Source: Bradyrhizobium sp. CB1015 (lineage in GTDB: Bacteria > Pseudomonadota > Alphaproteobacteria > Rhizobiales > Xanthobacteraceae). From it: a stretch of DNA of 64,000 nucleotides. Below are positions 43,509 through 52,517 of this stretch, piece by piece; position 1 is the stretch's first letter, and each line of letters opens with the position of its first letter. The stretch lies in the NCBI RefSeq assembly GCF_025200925.1, contig NZ_CP104174.1, forward strand, positions 7,378,001 to 7,442,000, read 5' to 3'. The translations under genes and the position numbers were made by a program. The notes beneath the pieces were generated by a model. The model saw nothing but the letters and a program-made list of their open reading frames with translations, searched no databases and had not been told where the DNA came from.

Positions 43509-45767
43509 TCATTGCACCAACAACTCCTCGATCCGGATCGGAAAGCGGCGGACGCGCACGCCGGTGGCGTGCCAGACCGCGTTGGCGACCGCGCCAGCGC
43601 TGCCGGTGATGCCGATCTCGCCGACACCCTTGATGCCGAGCGCATTCACGTGCGGATCGTGCTCCTCGACGGTGATGACGTCGAGCGGCGGCACGTCGGC
43701 ATTCACCGGGATATGGTACTCGCCGAGATTGGCGTTCACGATCCGCCCGCTGCGGCGGTCGGTGATCGCCGCCTCGTGCAGCGCGAACGAGAGGCCCCAG
43801 ATCATGCCGCCGAACAGCTGGCTCTGCACCATGCGCGGATTGACGATGCGCCCGGCGGCGAAGGCGCCGACCATGCGGGTGAGGCGGACCTGGCCGAGCT
43901 CGGGATCGACCTTCACCTCGGCGAACACCGCGCCGTGGGCATGCATCGCATATTGCTCCATCGCCGCAGGATTCGGCGCGCCGGTGCCGCGGGCCTCGAT
44001 CTCGGCGACGCCGGCGCGCGCGAGAATCTCGGCATAGCTCTCGCTCCGGCTCTCGTCGTCGCGGCGGATCAGCCTGCCGTCGCGCGCGATCACGCCGGCA
44101 TTGCCGGCGCCGAACAGCGGCGAGCGCTCGTCGCTCGTGGCGAGATCGGCGAGCTTTGCGATCACGGCCGCACCGGCGCTATGAATCGCAGCGCCTGCCG
44201 TTGCCGTGTGCGCCGAACCGCCGGCGATGCCGGCATCGGGCAGGTCGGACGTGCCGGACTTGAAGTCGAGGCTGTCGATGTCGAGGCCGACGGCATCGGC
44301 CGCGATCTGCGCCAGTGCCGTCCAGGCGCCCTGCCCCATGTCGTGCGCGCCGATCTCCATCACGCCTGAGCCGTCGCGGCGGATCGCCGCGCGCGCCTCG
44401 GCCTGGAACATCAGCGCCGGGAAGGTCGCCGTGCCCATGCCCCAGCCGACCAGGAGGCCGGCATCGTCGCGCATCTGCCGCGGCTGCAGCGGACGCTTGG
44501 CCCAGCCGAAGCGCGCGGCGCCCTGCTCGTAGCAGGCCCGCAGCGCCTTGGAGGAGAAAGGCCGCCCCGTCATCGGCTCGACCTCGGCGTAGTTCTTCAG
44601 GCGGAAGGCGAGCGGATCCATGCCGCAGGCCCAGGCCATCTCGTCGATCGCGCTCTCGAGCGCGATCGAGCCGGTCGCCTCGCCCGGCGCGCGCATGAAC
44701 AGCGGCGTGCCGGTGTTGACGCGCACGGCATCGTGCGAGGTGCGGATCGCGGGCGCCGCGTAGAGCGTGTGCGAGGCATCGGCGGCGGGCTCGAAGAAAT
44801 CGTCGAACGTGCTCGAGACGGTCCGCGCATGGTGATCGAGCGCGGTCAGACGTCCGTCGGTGTCGGTGCCCAGGCGCAGGCGCTGACGGGTCGGCGCGCG
44901 ATGTCCGACCGGGCCGTACATCTGCTCGCGACGCAGCACCAGCTTGACGGGCCTGCCGACGAGCTTTGCCGCCATGATGCCGAGGACCGGAGGGCCGCCC
45001 ATGAGCCCCTTCGACCCGAAGCCGCCACCGAGGAACGGGCTGCGAACGTGGATCTTGTCGTGAGCGATGCCGAACAGCTCGGCGATGCGCGCGAGCGACA
45101 GCTTCAGGCCCTGGGTTGGCATGTCCACGGACAGCCTGTCGCCATCCCAGTGCGCCACGACCGCATGCGGTTCCATGGCATTGTGATATTGCGGCGGCGT
45201 CTCGTAGGTCGCATCGATCTGCTTGTCGGCTGCAGCGAGGCCCGCTTCGACATCTCCATGGTGACTTACCGAGGGATTGCCGACGCCGACGGCCGGCGGC
45301 ACGAAGCTTTCGCCGGCGTCGAGTCCAACCAGCGGGGGCAGCGTCTCGTAGCGCGGCGCAACAAGCGCGGCACCTTCCGTTGCGGCTTCAAGCGTTTCGG
45401 CGATCACGACGGCGATCGGCTGATTGGCGTAGCGGACTTCGTTGCTCTGCAACGCCTCCATTCGGAACACGAACGGATTGGTCTTGATCTCCGGATCGAT
45501 CGCGAGCGGCGGCTTGTGCTCCGGCGTCATGACGTCGACGACGCCGGGATGACGTTTGGCGGCGGCGACATCGAGAGAGACGACGCGGCCGCGCGCAATG
45601 CTGGCGGTCGCGATCACCGCAAACAGCATGCCGGGCGGATGATTGTCCGCGGCATAGGTCGCCTGCCCAGTCACCTTGAGGATGCCGTCACGGCGGGTCA
45701 GCGGCTGGCCGATATTCGAGCCGTGCCTGAGATGGGCGGGAGCACTGGTCAAATTGAGCTCAGACAT
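43509..45767 (-). CDS. Molybdopterin-binding subunit of a PaoABC-type aldehyde oxidoreductase
   Basis: This 752-residue subunit of the xanthine oxidase family starts at the ATG ending at 45767. It has the usual segments GQATYAADNHPPGMLFAVIATA, FLGGGFGSKG (dioxothiomolybdenum site region), APGEATGSIALESAIDEMA and, near the C-terminus, GVGEIGITGSAGAVANAVWHATG, which contains the catalytic glutamate context. It would hydroxylate an aldehyde or heterocycle. It is the last of three overlapping genes in the order 2Fe-2S, FAD, Mo, the same order as paoABC (yagTSR). Confidence 0.9.
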   Translation of the reverse strand: MSELNLTSAPAHLRHGSNIGQPLTRRDGILKVTGQATYAADNHPPGMLFAVIATASIARGRVVSLDVAAAKRHPGVVDVMTPEHKPPLAIDPEIKTNPFVFRMEALQSNEVRYANQPIAVVIAETLEAATEGAALVAPRYETLPPLVGLDAGESFVPPAVGVGNPSVSHHGDVEAGLAAADKQIDATYETPPQYHNAMEPHAVVAHWDGDRLSVDMPTQGLKLSLARIAELFGIAHDKIHVRSPFLGGGFGSKGLMGGPPVLGIMAAKLVGRPVKLVLRREQMYGPVGHRAPTRQRLRLGTDTDGRLTALDHHARTVSSTFDDFFEPAADASHTLYAAPAIRTSHDAVRVNTGTPLFMRAPGEATGSIALESAIDEMAWACGMDPLAFRLKNYAEVEPMTGRPFSSKALRACYEQGAARFGWAKRPLQPRQMRDDAGLLVGWGMGTATFPALMFQAEARAAIRRDGSGVMEIGAHDMGQGAWTALAQIAADAVGLDIDSLDFKSGTSDLPDAGIAGGSAHTATAGAAIHSAGAAVIAKLADLATSDERSPLFGAGNAGVIARDGRLIRRDDESRSESYAEILARAGVAEIEARGTGAPNPAAMEQYAMHAHGAVFAEVKVDPELGQVRLTRMVGAFAAGRIVNPRMVQSQLFGGMIWGLSFALHEAAITDRRSGRIVNANLGEYHIPVNADVPPLDVITVEEHDPHVNALGIKGVGEIGITGSAGAVANAVWHATGVRVRRFPIRIEELLVQ

Positions 45768-46811
45768 GGAGGGCTCCCGAAGTCGAGGCAAAGGGAGAGG
45801 CCGGCAGCGCGGGGATACGCGCGGGCGTCCCGGCGGCGGCCAAGGTCAGCGCGCGCACGACGATGCGGCGCGCGAGCTCGATCTTGAAGGCGTTGTCGCC
45901 CGACGGCTTTGCGCCCTCGAGCGCACGCCGGGCCGCCTCCTGAAACGCGTCCGCGGTCGGCGCGACGCCCTTGAGGACGTCTTCCGCTGCGCGAGCGCGC
46001 CAGGGCTTTGCGGCGACGCCGCCGAGCGCGAGCCGCGCCTGTGCGATTCTGCCGTTCTCGATCCGCAGCGCGGCCGCGGCCGAGACGACGGCAAAGGCAT
46101 AGGAGGTGCGCTCGCGGACCTTGAGGTAGCGGGCATGTGCGGCAAGGCCGCGTGCGGCGGGCGGCAGGCGCACTGCGACGATGAGATCGCCGGGCTCGAG
46201 CACGGACTCGCGCTCGGGCGCATCGCCCGGCAGGCGGTGCAGCTCGTCGAGTGCGATCTCGCGCCGGCCGCCCCTGCCCTCGATCTCGACGATTGCATCG
46301 AGCGCGACCAGTGGCACGCAGAAATCGGAGGGGTGCGTGGCGATGCAGCTGTCGCTCCAGCCCAGCACGGCATGGCTGCGGTTCTCGCCGTCGCGCGCGT
46401 CGCAGCCGGAGCCGGGCGCGCGCTTGTTGCAGCGGCTGGCGGTGTCGTAGAAATACGCGCAGCGCATCCGTTGCAACAGATTGCCGCCGACGCTGGCTGC
46501 ATTGCGCAATTGAGCCGACGCTCCGGAGAGCAGCGCTTCGGCCACCGCCGGATAGGACCGCGCGAAGTCCGCATCATGCGCGAGATCGGCATTGCGCACC
46601 AGCGCGCCGATGCGCAAAGACCCGTCCGCGAGAGTCTCGATTTGATCGAGGCCATCGAGACGCGTGACGTCGACCAGCCGGTCCGGACGGCTGACGCCGC
46701 CCTTCATCAGGTCGAGCAGGTTGGTGCCGGCAGCGAGGTAGACCGCGCCCGGCTGGGCCGCGGCAGCAACGGCTTCAGTGACCGTGGCCGGCCTGACATA
46801 ATCGAACTGTT

Positions 46812-46815
<4 letters not shown>
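45760..46815 (-). CDS. FAD-binding subunit of a PaoABC-type oxidoreductase
   Basis: This 351-residue subunit has the FAD motifs YLAAGTNLLDLMK (27-39) and SVGGNLLQRMRCAYF (108-122). Four cysteines at 119, 129, 138 and 157 (RCAYFYDTASRCNKRAPGSGC, then DSCIAT) match the extra [4Fe-4S] cluster site of PaoB, which ordinary FAD subunits lack. It relays electrons between the molybdenum subunit and an external acceptor. It overlaps both neighbours by a few bases. Confidence 0.9.
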
Positions 46816-47309
<494 letters not shown>

Positions 47310-47419
47310 ACAAGGCTCCGATCAGATTTGGACATGAGTCATCGCGCAGCGCGCCACCGCCGTGGCCGCTGTCGAATAGCGCCGCCCGAACACGATGCGG
47401 CCGACGCACGAGCGAAGAT

Positions 47420-47436
47420 ACGGAGGCACCCTCCGT
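47420..47436. promoter_or_regulatory. TetR-type operator between oxidoreductase operon and tetR
   Basis: ACGGAGG (47420-47426) and CCTCCGT (47430-47436) are perfect inverted halves around CAC. Size and sequence are typical of TetR-family operators. It lies 111 bases before the oxidoreductase start and 125 bases before the TetR start, roughly midway. Confidence 0.7.
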
Positions 47437-47560
47437 TTAACAAGGGGCCGCCCGGAAATATTTGAATTCGTCAAAAGCCCTTGCGCCACCAACGCGATGC
47501 AGCCCTGCACGGGTCCGGCGAGGGTTCAATCTAACCAATTCGTGATCTACATTGCGCGCC

Positions 47561-48199
47561 ATGGACGACCACACCGACCAGACCCGAAAGCCCCGCGCCG
47601 ATGCCGTGCGCAATCGCGAGCGCGTGCTCGAAGCGGCGAAGCTGGTGTTCAGTGCGGGCGGTTCGGAGGCGAGCCTGGAAGCCGTGGCGAAGCGCGCCGG
47701 CGTCGGCATCGGCACGCTGTATCGGCATTTTCCAACGCGCGAGGCCTTGTTCGAGGCGGTGTACCGCCGCGAGGTCGAGCAGCTCAGCGAGCTTGCCGAG
47801 CAACTGAAGAACGAGAAGGATCCGGTCGAGGCGCTGCGGCGCTGGTTGCACTCAGGGGTCGAGTTCGTTGCGACCAAGAAGGGAATCATGGCAGCGCTGG
47901 CGCTCGCGGTGCAGAACGGGTCGGAGCTGCATGCTTTCTCCTTCGAGCGCCTGACCAAGGCGATCGGCTCGCTGCTGGACCGGGCGGTCGCAGCCGGCGA
48001 GATGCGCGCCGATCTCAGCCCGGAGGATCTGCTGCGCGCCTTCTTCGGCATGTGCTACGTGCACGACCAGCCCGGCTGGCAGGCGACGGCGCTGCGCCTG
48101 CTCGATGTGTTCGTCGACGGCTTGCGCGCGCCGCCGCCCGGCAAGGCCAAGGCGCGCTCGTCGAAGACGACCAAGCCGGCGACGAAGCGGAAGCGGTAG
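47561..48199 (+). CDS. TetR family transcriptional regulator
   Basis: This 212-residue regulator starts at the ATG at 47561. The N-terminal helix-turn-helix (about 18-62, NRERVLEAAKLVFSAGGSEASLEAVAKRAGVGIGTLYRHFPTR, in the standard register) is followed by a ligand-binding helical domain and a Lys/Arg-rich tail. It is divergent from the molybdenum hydroxylase operon and very likely represses it, with the palindrome at 47420-47436 as operator. The inducer is probably the substrate of the oxidoreductase. Confidence 0.92.
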   Translation: MDDHTDQTRKPRADAVRNRERVLEAAKLVFSAGGSEASLEAVAKRAGVGIGTLYRHFPTREALFEAVYRREVEQLSELAEQLKNEKDPVEALRRWLHSGVEFVATKKGIMAALALAVQNGSELHAFSFERLTKAIGSLLDRAVAAGEMRADLSPEDLLRAFFGMCYVHDQPGWQATALRLLDVFVDGLRAPPPGKAKARSSKTTKPATKRKR

Positions 48200-48298
48200 G
48201 CGGTGTGTCCTTGCAAAAGTAATGTTCGCTCCTGACGGCCGAGCGGACATCTGCTGATCGGCAGGGAATTGCGGCTTGTGACCGAAGCAGACATTCAG

Positions 48299-48323
48299 CA
48301 TGGCTCGATGATTTCGAGCCATG
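48299..48323. terminator. Hairpin between convergent genes
   Basis: CATGGCTCGA (48299-48308) and TCGAGCCATG (48314-48323) form a perfect 10-bp stem with a five-base loop, between the convergent tetR and hypothetical secreted-protein genes. No T run follows on either strand, so terminator function is likely but not certain; the surrounding sequence may be a worn repeat. Confidence 0.45.
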
Positions 48324-48353
48324 CCGTGTTATGCGGTAAGTGGACGGCGTAGA

Positions 48354-48905
48354 CTATTGGCGGCCCAATTGCGCGGCGACTTGCTTCTCTCCGGGCAACT
48401 TGCCCCCAGCTTGCAGGCTGCTGCAAAGCCACCGCGCCTCTCTGGAGGTCGCGCCCACGAAGGTTTTAGTCTCCACGCATTGCGCATAGGTGTTGTAGCT
48501 GAGCGTGTCCCGGCACGTCGCCGAAAAGTTTCCGATATTGATTTCCGGACCACTCTGGCTGCATCCGACCCAGGGGGCGTTGCCGACCCTGTAACTTGTT
48601 TCGCAACCACCGTTGCAGCTGCTGGCGGATCGCTCCAGCTTGGCGAGCCTGCCCAATACCGTGTTTGGTGCGAACGCCGGGTTTTGAGCGGTTGATGAGC
48701 CTGACGCGCGGTGGTGCGATGTCACGCTCGTTTGCCCCTGCCGCGGCACGACAGCTGGTCTTGCTTTCGGCGCTTCGACCGAGACGGGGGGAAGCGAAGA
48801 GGTCGGTGTGGGTTGCGACAATGCAGTGCCTGACATACTGCACAGCAAAACAGTTGACAAAGTAAAGACGACGGACGGCACGGCGAAGCCAAATGACGAT
48901 CGCAT
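48354..48905 (-). CDS. Secreted cysteine-containing hypothetical protein
   Basis: This 183-residue protein starts at the ATG ending at 48905, preceded by TTGGAGG. It has a signal peptide (residues 1-30, with SVVFTLSTVLLCSMSGTALS), a Pro/Ser-rich linker, and a C-terminal region with eight cysteines (SCNGGCETSYRV, GCSQSG, CRDTLSYNTYAQC, and C in the final helix), implying disulfide bonds in the periplasm. I do not recognise the family. The upstream region to 49199 is less GC-rich and contains no evident gene. Confidence 0.68.
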   Translation of the reverse strand: MRSSFGFAVPSVVFTLSTVLLCSMSGTALSQPTPTSSLPPVSVEAPKARPAVVPRQGQTSVTSHHRASGSSTAQNPAFAPNTVLGRLAKLERSASSCNGGCETSYRVGNAPWVGCSQSGPEINIGNFSATCRDTLSYNTYAQCVETKTFVGATSREARWLCSSLQAGGKLPGEKQVAAQLGRQ

Positions 48906-49199
48906 TGATACCTCCAAAAATGACGGAAATTCGCTTCCGACAGCTAAAAGTTGTATCACAAAACCTGCAACCAGCAATCCGGAAAGGCGAGTGACAGACT
49001 CACGACGAGCGGTCTTGACAAAATGACAAAGACAAACCTGACGTCGGGTTATGGTCTTGGTTGTGTGGAAACGCATGGGTCGGCCGCGGCGTGGTCGCCA
49101 AGTATTGCGCGCGGCCGGTGTTTGCGTGTCGGAGCGTCCAATAACCCGCCAAATTAGGTATCGCGACCGGGGATGCAATTTTGGACGCACTTCCCGCCG

Positions 49200-50102
49200 T
49201 CAGGCGGCGCGGATGGCTGCAATCAGGCTCGGTTTGCCGAGGATGTTCATCACCCGTGTGAGGTTATAGGCGAGAACATGCAGCGCCATCTCAGCAGCGA
49301 CATTGCGCAGGCGCTTCATCAGGAAGTGGGTCGCACCCATACGGGCCTTGATCGTGCCGAAGGGATGCTCGACCGTCTCGCGCCGCGTCCGCATGGCGTC
49401 GGGATTGGAATCGAGCCGTCTCTGAACCTCCTCGACCACATGCTCATGCTCCCACCGCGTGATGCGGCGCTCCTTGGACGGCGTACATTGGCTCTTGATC
49501 GCGCAGCCCTGGCACGCCGCTGTCGACCAGTAACGGCGCAGCGTCATCCCATGCTCGATGTTGGTGTAGTGATAGGGCAGCAGCTGGCCCGATGGGCAGC
49601 GGTAGACGTCCTCATCAGGCAGGTACGCAAAGTCCTGTTTGCCGAACCGGCCCTCCGCCTTGGCGTTCGACGTCATAGGCTTGGGCAAGGTGACTGCAAC
49701 GCCAGCCTCTTCGCAGGCTAATATCTCCTCTCCGTCGAAGTAGCCACGGTCAGCGACCGCCTCGAGTTTGTCTACTTCGAGCACTTCTTTGGCTTGCTTC
49801 GACATCCGGGCAAGCTGCCCACGATCGTTGCCGACGTTTATGACCTCGTGCGTAACAATCAGATGGTGTTCGGTGTCCACCGCGACCTGGACATTGTAGC
49901 CGACCACGCCCGATCCGCGTCCGCTGGTGGCCATCGAACGGGCATCCGGATCGGTGAGTGATATCTGTTGATCCGCCGTGTTGCGCATCCGCGCATCAAG
50001 CACTTCCAGGCGGCTCATCTCCTGCTTCAGCCGAGCGATCTTTTCCTTGATCCTCGTCGTCTTGATGCTGATCGCTTCCGATGGCTCCTGCCGATCGGCG
50101 CG
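49200..50102 (-). pseudogene. IS1182-type transposase, C-terminal part only
   Basis: About 300 residues of a DDE transposase are present, without the N-terminal half. Features are SGVVGYNVQVAVDTEHHLIV, ADRGYFDGEEILACEEAG, a cysteine pair in TAACQGCAIKSQCTP and the C-terminal RRETVEHPFGTIKARMG, all typical of IS1182 elements. It is joined in frame to a truncated Bug/TctC gene at about 50100, so the element is incomplete and inactive. The left boundary of the element was not found; it should lie between about 49050 and 49199. Confidence 0.85.
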
Positions 50103-50405
50103 GGTGTTCACAGGACCGCACACCAGCAGCGAATATCCGTCCGGCTTGGCTCGCGCGACCGATCGGGTTGCCATGTTGCCGCTTTCGCCGGGCTGATTTT
50201 CCACCACGACAGGTTGGCTCAATCGATCTGACAGCCCGCCAGCAATCACACGGGCGGCGATATCGACCGGCCCACCTTCCGGAAATCCAATGACAAGCCG
50301 TACGGGACGTGAGGGATAATCATCGGCATGCGCAACCGGCGGAAGCGCCGGCAGGGCGGCCGCAGCTGCCAGCAATTCGACGAAGGCGCGGCGACGCATC
50401 AGCAT
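50103..50405 (-). pseudogene. Bug/TctC-type solute-binding protein, N-terminal 101 codons only
   Basis: The start (ATG ending at 50405) is preceded by AAAGGA. A signal peptide (RAFVELLAAAAALPALPPVA) and the family motifs DDYPSRPVRLVIGFPEGGPVD, VENQPGESGNMATRSVARAKPDGYSLLV are intact, then the sequence switches to transposase after GPVNT. About 220 residues that complete the two-lobed carboxylate-binding fold are missing. The combined frame would give a 401-residue chimera with a secretion signal on transposase sequence. It is divergent from its likely regulator, the LysR gene. Confidence 0.85.
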
Positions 50406-50486
50406 GGCTAGGATCCTTTCCGTTCGGATCCGCATGACCATACGGCTGGCACCCGGATGAGCTATGGCACGCAAAGTGCAAATCTG

Positions 50487-50501
50487 ATACCTAATCGGTA
50501 T
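50487..50501. promoter_or_regulatory. LysR-type box overlapping the lysR start codon
   Basis: ATACC-TAATC-GGTAT is a perfect inverted repeat with a five-base spacer, the general form of LysR binding sites. Its right half overlaps the ATG at 50500, consistent with self-repression, and it lies 82 bases upstream of the truncated Bug gene. Confidence 0.5.
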
Positions 50502-51417
50502 GGCAATCGATCTTGCACGGCTTCGGTATTTCGTCGCGGTTGCTGAAGAGGGGCACATCACTCGTGCCGCCGAGCGGCTCGATATGCAGCAACCGCCACT
50601 CAGCCGGCAGATTCGTCTCATGGAGCGAGAGCTGAAAGTTCAGCTGTTTCGCCGCTTGCCGCGCGGAGTTGAACTGACCAGCGCGGGTCATGCATTGCTG
50701 CCTGAAGCAAAGAGCATGCTTGCTCGTTTCGACCGTGCGATGGAGATCACTCGCCGTGCGGCGCGTGGTGAACAAGGCAGTCTTTGCGTGGGCATCGCGC
50801 CCACCGCGCCTTTCATCCCGCTGGTACCCAAATCGATCCGCGCGTTCCGTGAGGCTTTCCCCATGGTATCGCTGGTGCTTGAAGAGGGATTGAGCAACGA
50901 GGTCGTCAGCAAATTCGATAACGACCAAATGGATGTTGCGTTTGTTCGCGCCCCTCAGGTCCTTGCTCAGGGAGTGGTCGTCACGCCGCTTCAGGAGGAG
51001 CCCATGATCGTTGCCTTGCCCGGCAATCATCCGATTGCGAAGCGCGGCAAGGCCCAATCGATATCGCTGGCGAGCTTGGCCAACGATCCGTTTATCCTGA
51101 TCGGTCCGCAGGGTACGGGCCTGCACGACGAGACCATTGCAGCATGCCGAGCCGCCGGGTTCATGCCCAAGCTCGGGCAACCAGCGCCCAGGATCACATC
51201 CACGCTAAGCCTGGTTGCCGCTGGGCTCGGCATCGCCGTGATCCCATCGACAATGCAAAGCGTTCGAATTGCCGGAATAGCCTATCGGCGCTTGCGGGCG
51301 CCCGGGCCAAAGGCATTTCTCGGCCTTGCCTTTCGTCGTAGCGACCCTTCGCCAGTGCTCAAGCAGTTTCTGAACGTGGTCCGAAGCATTGCGAAGTCCA
51401 CTCCTCCGATCCAGTGA
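50500..51417 (+). CDS. LysR family transcriptional regulator
   Basis: This 305-residue regulator has an N-terminal winged helix-turn-helix (LARLRYFVAVAEEGHITRAA, LDMQQPPLSRQIRLMERELK) and a periplasmic-binding-fold effector domain (about 90-300). Its sequence pattern resembles the BenM/CatR group. It is divergent from a Bug-type binding-protein gene that has been destroyed by an insertion sequence, so its original target is at least partly lost; it may still act elsewhere. Confidence 0.92.
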   Translation: MAIDLARLRYFVAVAEEGHITRAAERLDMQQPPLSRQIRLMERELKVQLFRRLPRGVELTSAGHALLPEAKSMLARFDRAMEITRRAARGEQGSLCVGIAPTAPFIPLVPKSIRAFREAFPMVSLVLEEGLSNEVVSKFDNDQMDVAFVRAPQVLAQGVVVTPLQEEPMIVALPGNHPIAKRGKAQSISLASLANDPFILIGPQGTGLHDETIAACRAAGFMPKLGQPAPRITSTLSLVAAGLGIAVIPSTMQSVRIAGIAYRRLRAPGPKAFLGLAFRRSDPSPVLKQFLNVVRSIAKSTPPIQ

Positions 51418-51510
51418 GGACAAGTCAGTCCGCTCTTGGCCATCGGCGACTTGCACGACCTCTGATGTTGGTGCCGGCGTCAGTTCAGCTGTCCTGACGC
51501 GCCGCTGGCA

Positions 51511-51888
51511 TTATAGGCCACCTCGCCCTTCCCAGTATGTTGGCGTTCCGTAATACCGGTGAGTTCGCATTTCCCAGTCTCGATCTTCCCAGGAGTCATC
51601 GCTGAACTCAGGCGCATCCCTCAGCTGTTGCTCGGTGATATTGGTTCGAAAACCGCCAAGCGACGTGTCATATGTCAGAGCGCCCCAGGGAATGGGGTAG
51701 TGGCTGTGACCCAAGCCCACAAATCCACCAAAGCTCATGACCGCATAAGCCACGCGGCCTGACACCTTGTCGATGATGAGGTGATCAATCTCGCCGATAT
51801 TCTTGCCATCTGCTCCATAGACCTCGGTTCCCTCAATGTCCTCGCTTGAGATGCAGTGATGATCCGGATGGGCTGTTGCACGGGCCAT
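51511..51888 (-). CDS. PRC-barrel domain protein
   Basis: This 125-residue protein has one PRC-barrel domain (about 15-90): DIEGTEVYGADGKNIGEIDHLIIDKVSGRVAYAVMSFGG, written in pieces here only as its first part DIEGTEVYGADGKNIGEIDH. A Trp/Tyr/Arg-rich tail follows. PRC-barrel proteins of this size are common general stress proteins in rhizobia and may bind RNA or other proteins; the precise role is unknown. An AAGGAG site precedes the ATG ending at 51888, and an EcfG promoter match lies just upstream. Confidence 0.85.
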   Translation of the reverse strand: MARATAHPDHHCISSEDIEGTEVYGADGKNIGEIDHLIIDKVSGRVAYAVMSFGGFVGLGHSHYPIPWGALTYDTSLGGFRTNITEQQLRDAPEFSDDSWEDRDWEMRTHRYYGTPTYWEGRGGL

Positions 51889-51923
51889 GACTTTGCTCCT
51901 TGATAAGGTGGTTTTGCCGGCTT

Positions 51924-51948
51924 AACTCGGCGATCGCGGAGCCGTTCC
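51924..51948 (-). promoter_or_regulatory. EcfG-type general stress promoter of the PRC-barrel gene
   Basis: On the minus strand GGAAC (51948-51944) and AGTT (51927-51924) are separated by 16 bases. The match to GGAAC-N16/17-CGTT is perfect except for the first base of the -10 element. Initiation near 51916 would leave a leader of about 28 bases. Confidence 0.65.
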
Positions 51949-52112
51949 TGTCTTAGGAGAACATGTCGCAGCTGCCTGCTGTTTATGTCGCTGTCCGGGA
52001 TGCGCGGGCATCTGGAGCATCCAAGCCCAGCGCGTGATATCCGGAGTGCACGCCCTTGCCCCGCAACTGTGCTAGGATCGCCTCTGCCGGGATATTCAAC
52101 GCGGAGCCTGTC

Positions 52113-52517
52113 ATGCGCATCGCAGCCTTGCTGGTCGCTCTCATTGTTGCCTGTCATCCCGCAGCATTTGCCGGCGATGTCGCGGCGGCCCAAAGCGTCA
52201 TCCGCGCCCAGGAGCAGGCCTTCGTTCGCGACGATGCGATCGCCGCCTATTCCTTCGCGGCACCGGCGATCAAGGAGATCTTTTCCGCACCCGACATCTT
52301 CATGTCCATGGTGCAAAACGGCTACGCGCCGGTCTATCGTCACAAGAGTTTCGAATTCGGCGAGAGCAAGACCGATGGCGGCTGGATTGCCCAGCGCGTC
52401 CATATCATCGATGCCAATGGCGAGGCCTGGGAGGCGCTCTACACGCTCGAGCAGCAGGGCGACGGCAGCTACAAGATCACCGGCTGCTCGCTGCTGAAGG
52501 CGGGACAGTCGGTTTAG
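52113..52517 (+). CDS. DUF4864 family exported protein
   Basis: This 134-residue protein has a signal peptide (MRIAALLVALIVACHPAAFA) and a compact domain of the DUF4864 type: AAQSVIRAQEQAFVRDDAIA, YSFAAPAIKEIF, FMSMVQNGYAPVYRHKSFEF and a final YKITGCSLLKAG. The fold is expected to resemble NTF2-like proteins. Function is unknown. It converges with the MFS gene, with a four-base overlap of the coding ends. Confidence 0.82.
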   Translation: MRIAALLVALIVACHPAAFAGDVAAAQSVIRAQEQAFVRDDAIAAYSFAAPAIKEIFSAPDIFMSMVQNGYAPVYRHKSFEFGESKTDGGWIAQRVHIIDANGEAWEALYTLEQQGDGSYKITGCSLLKAGQSV

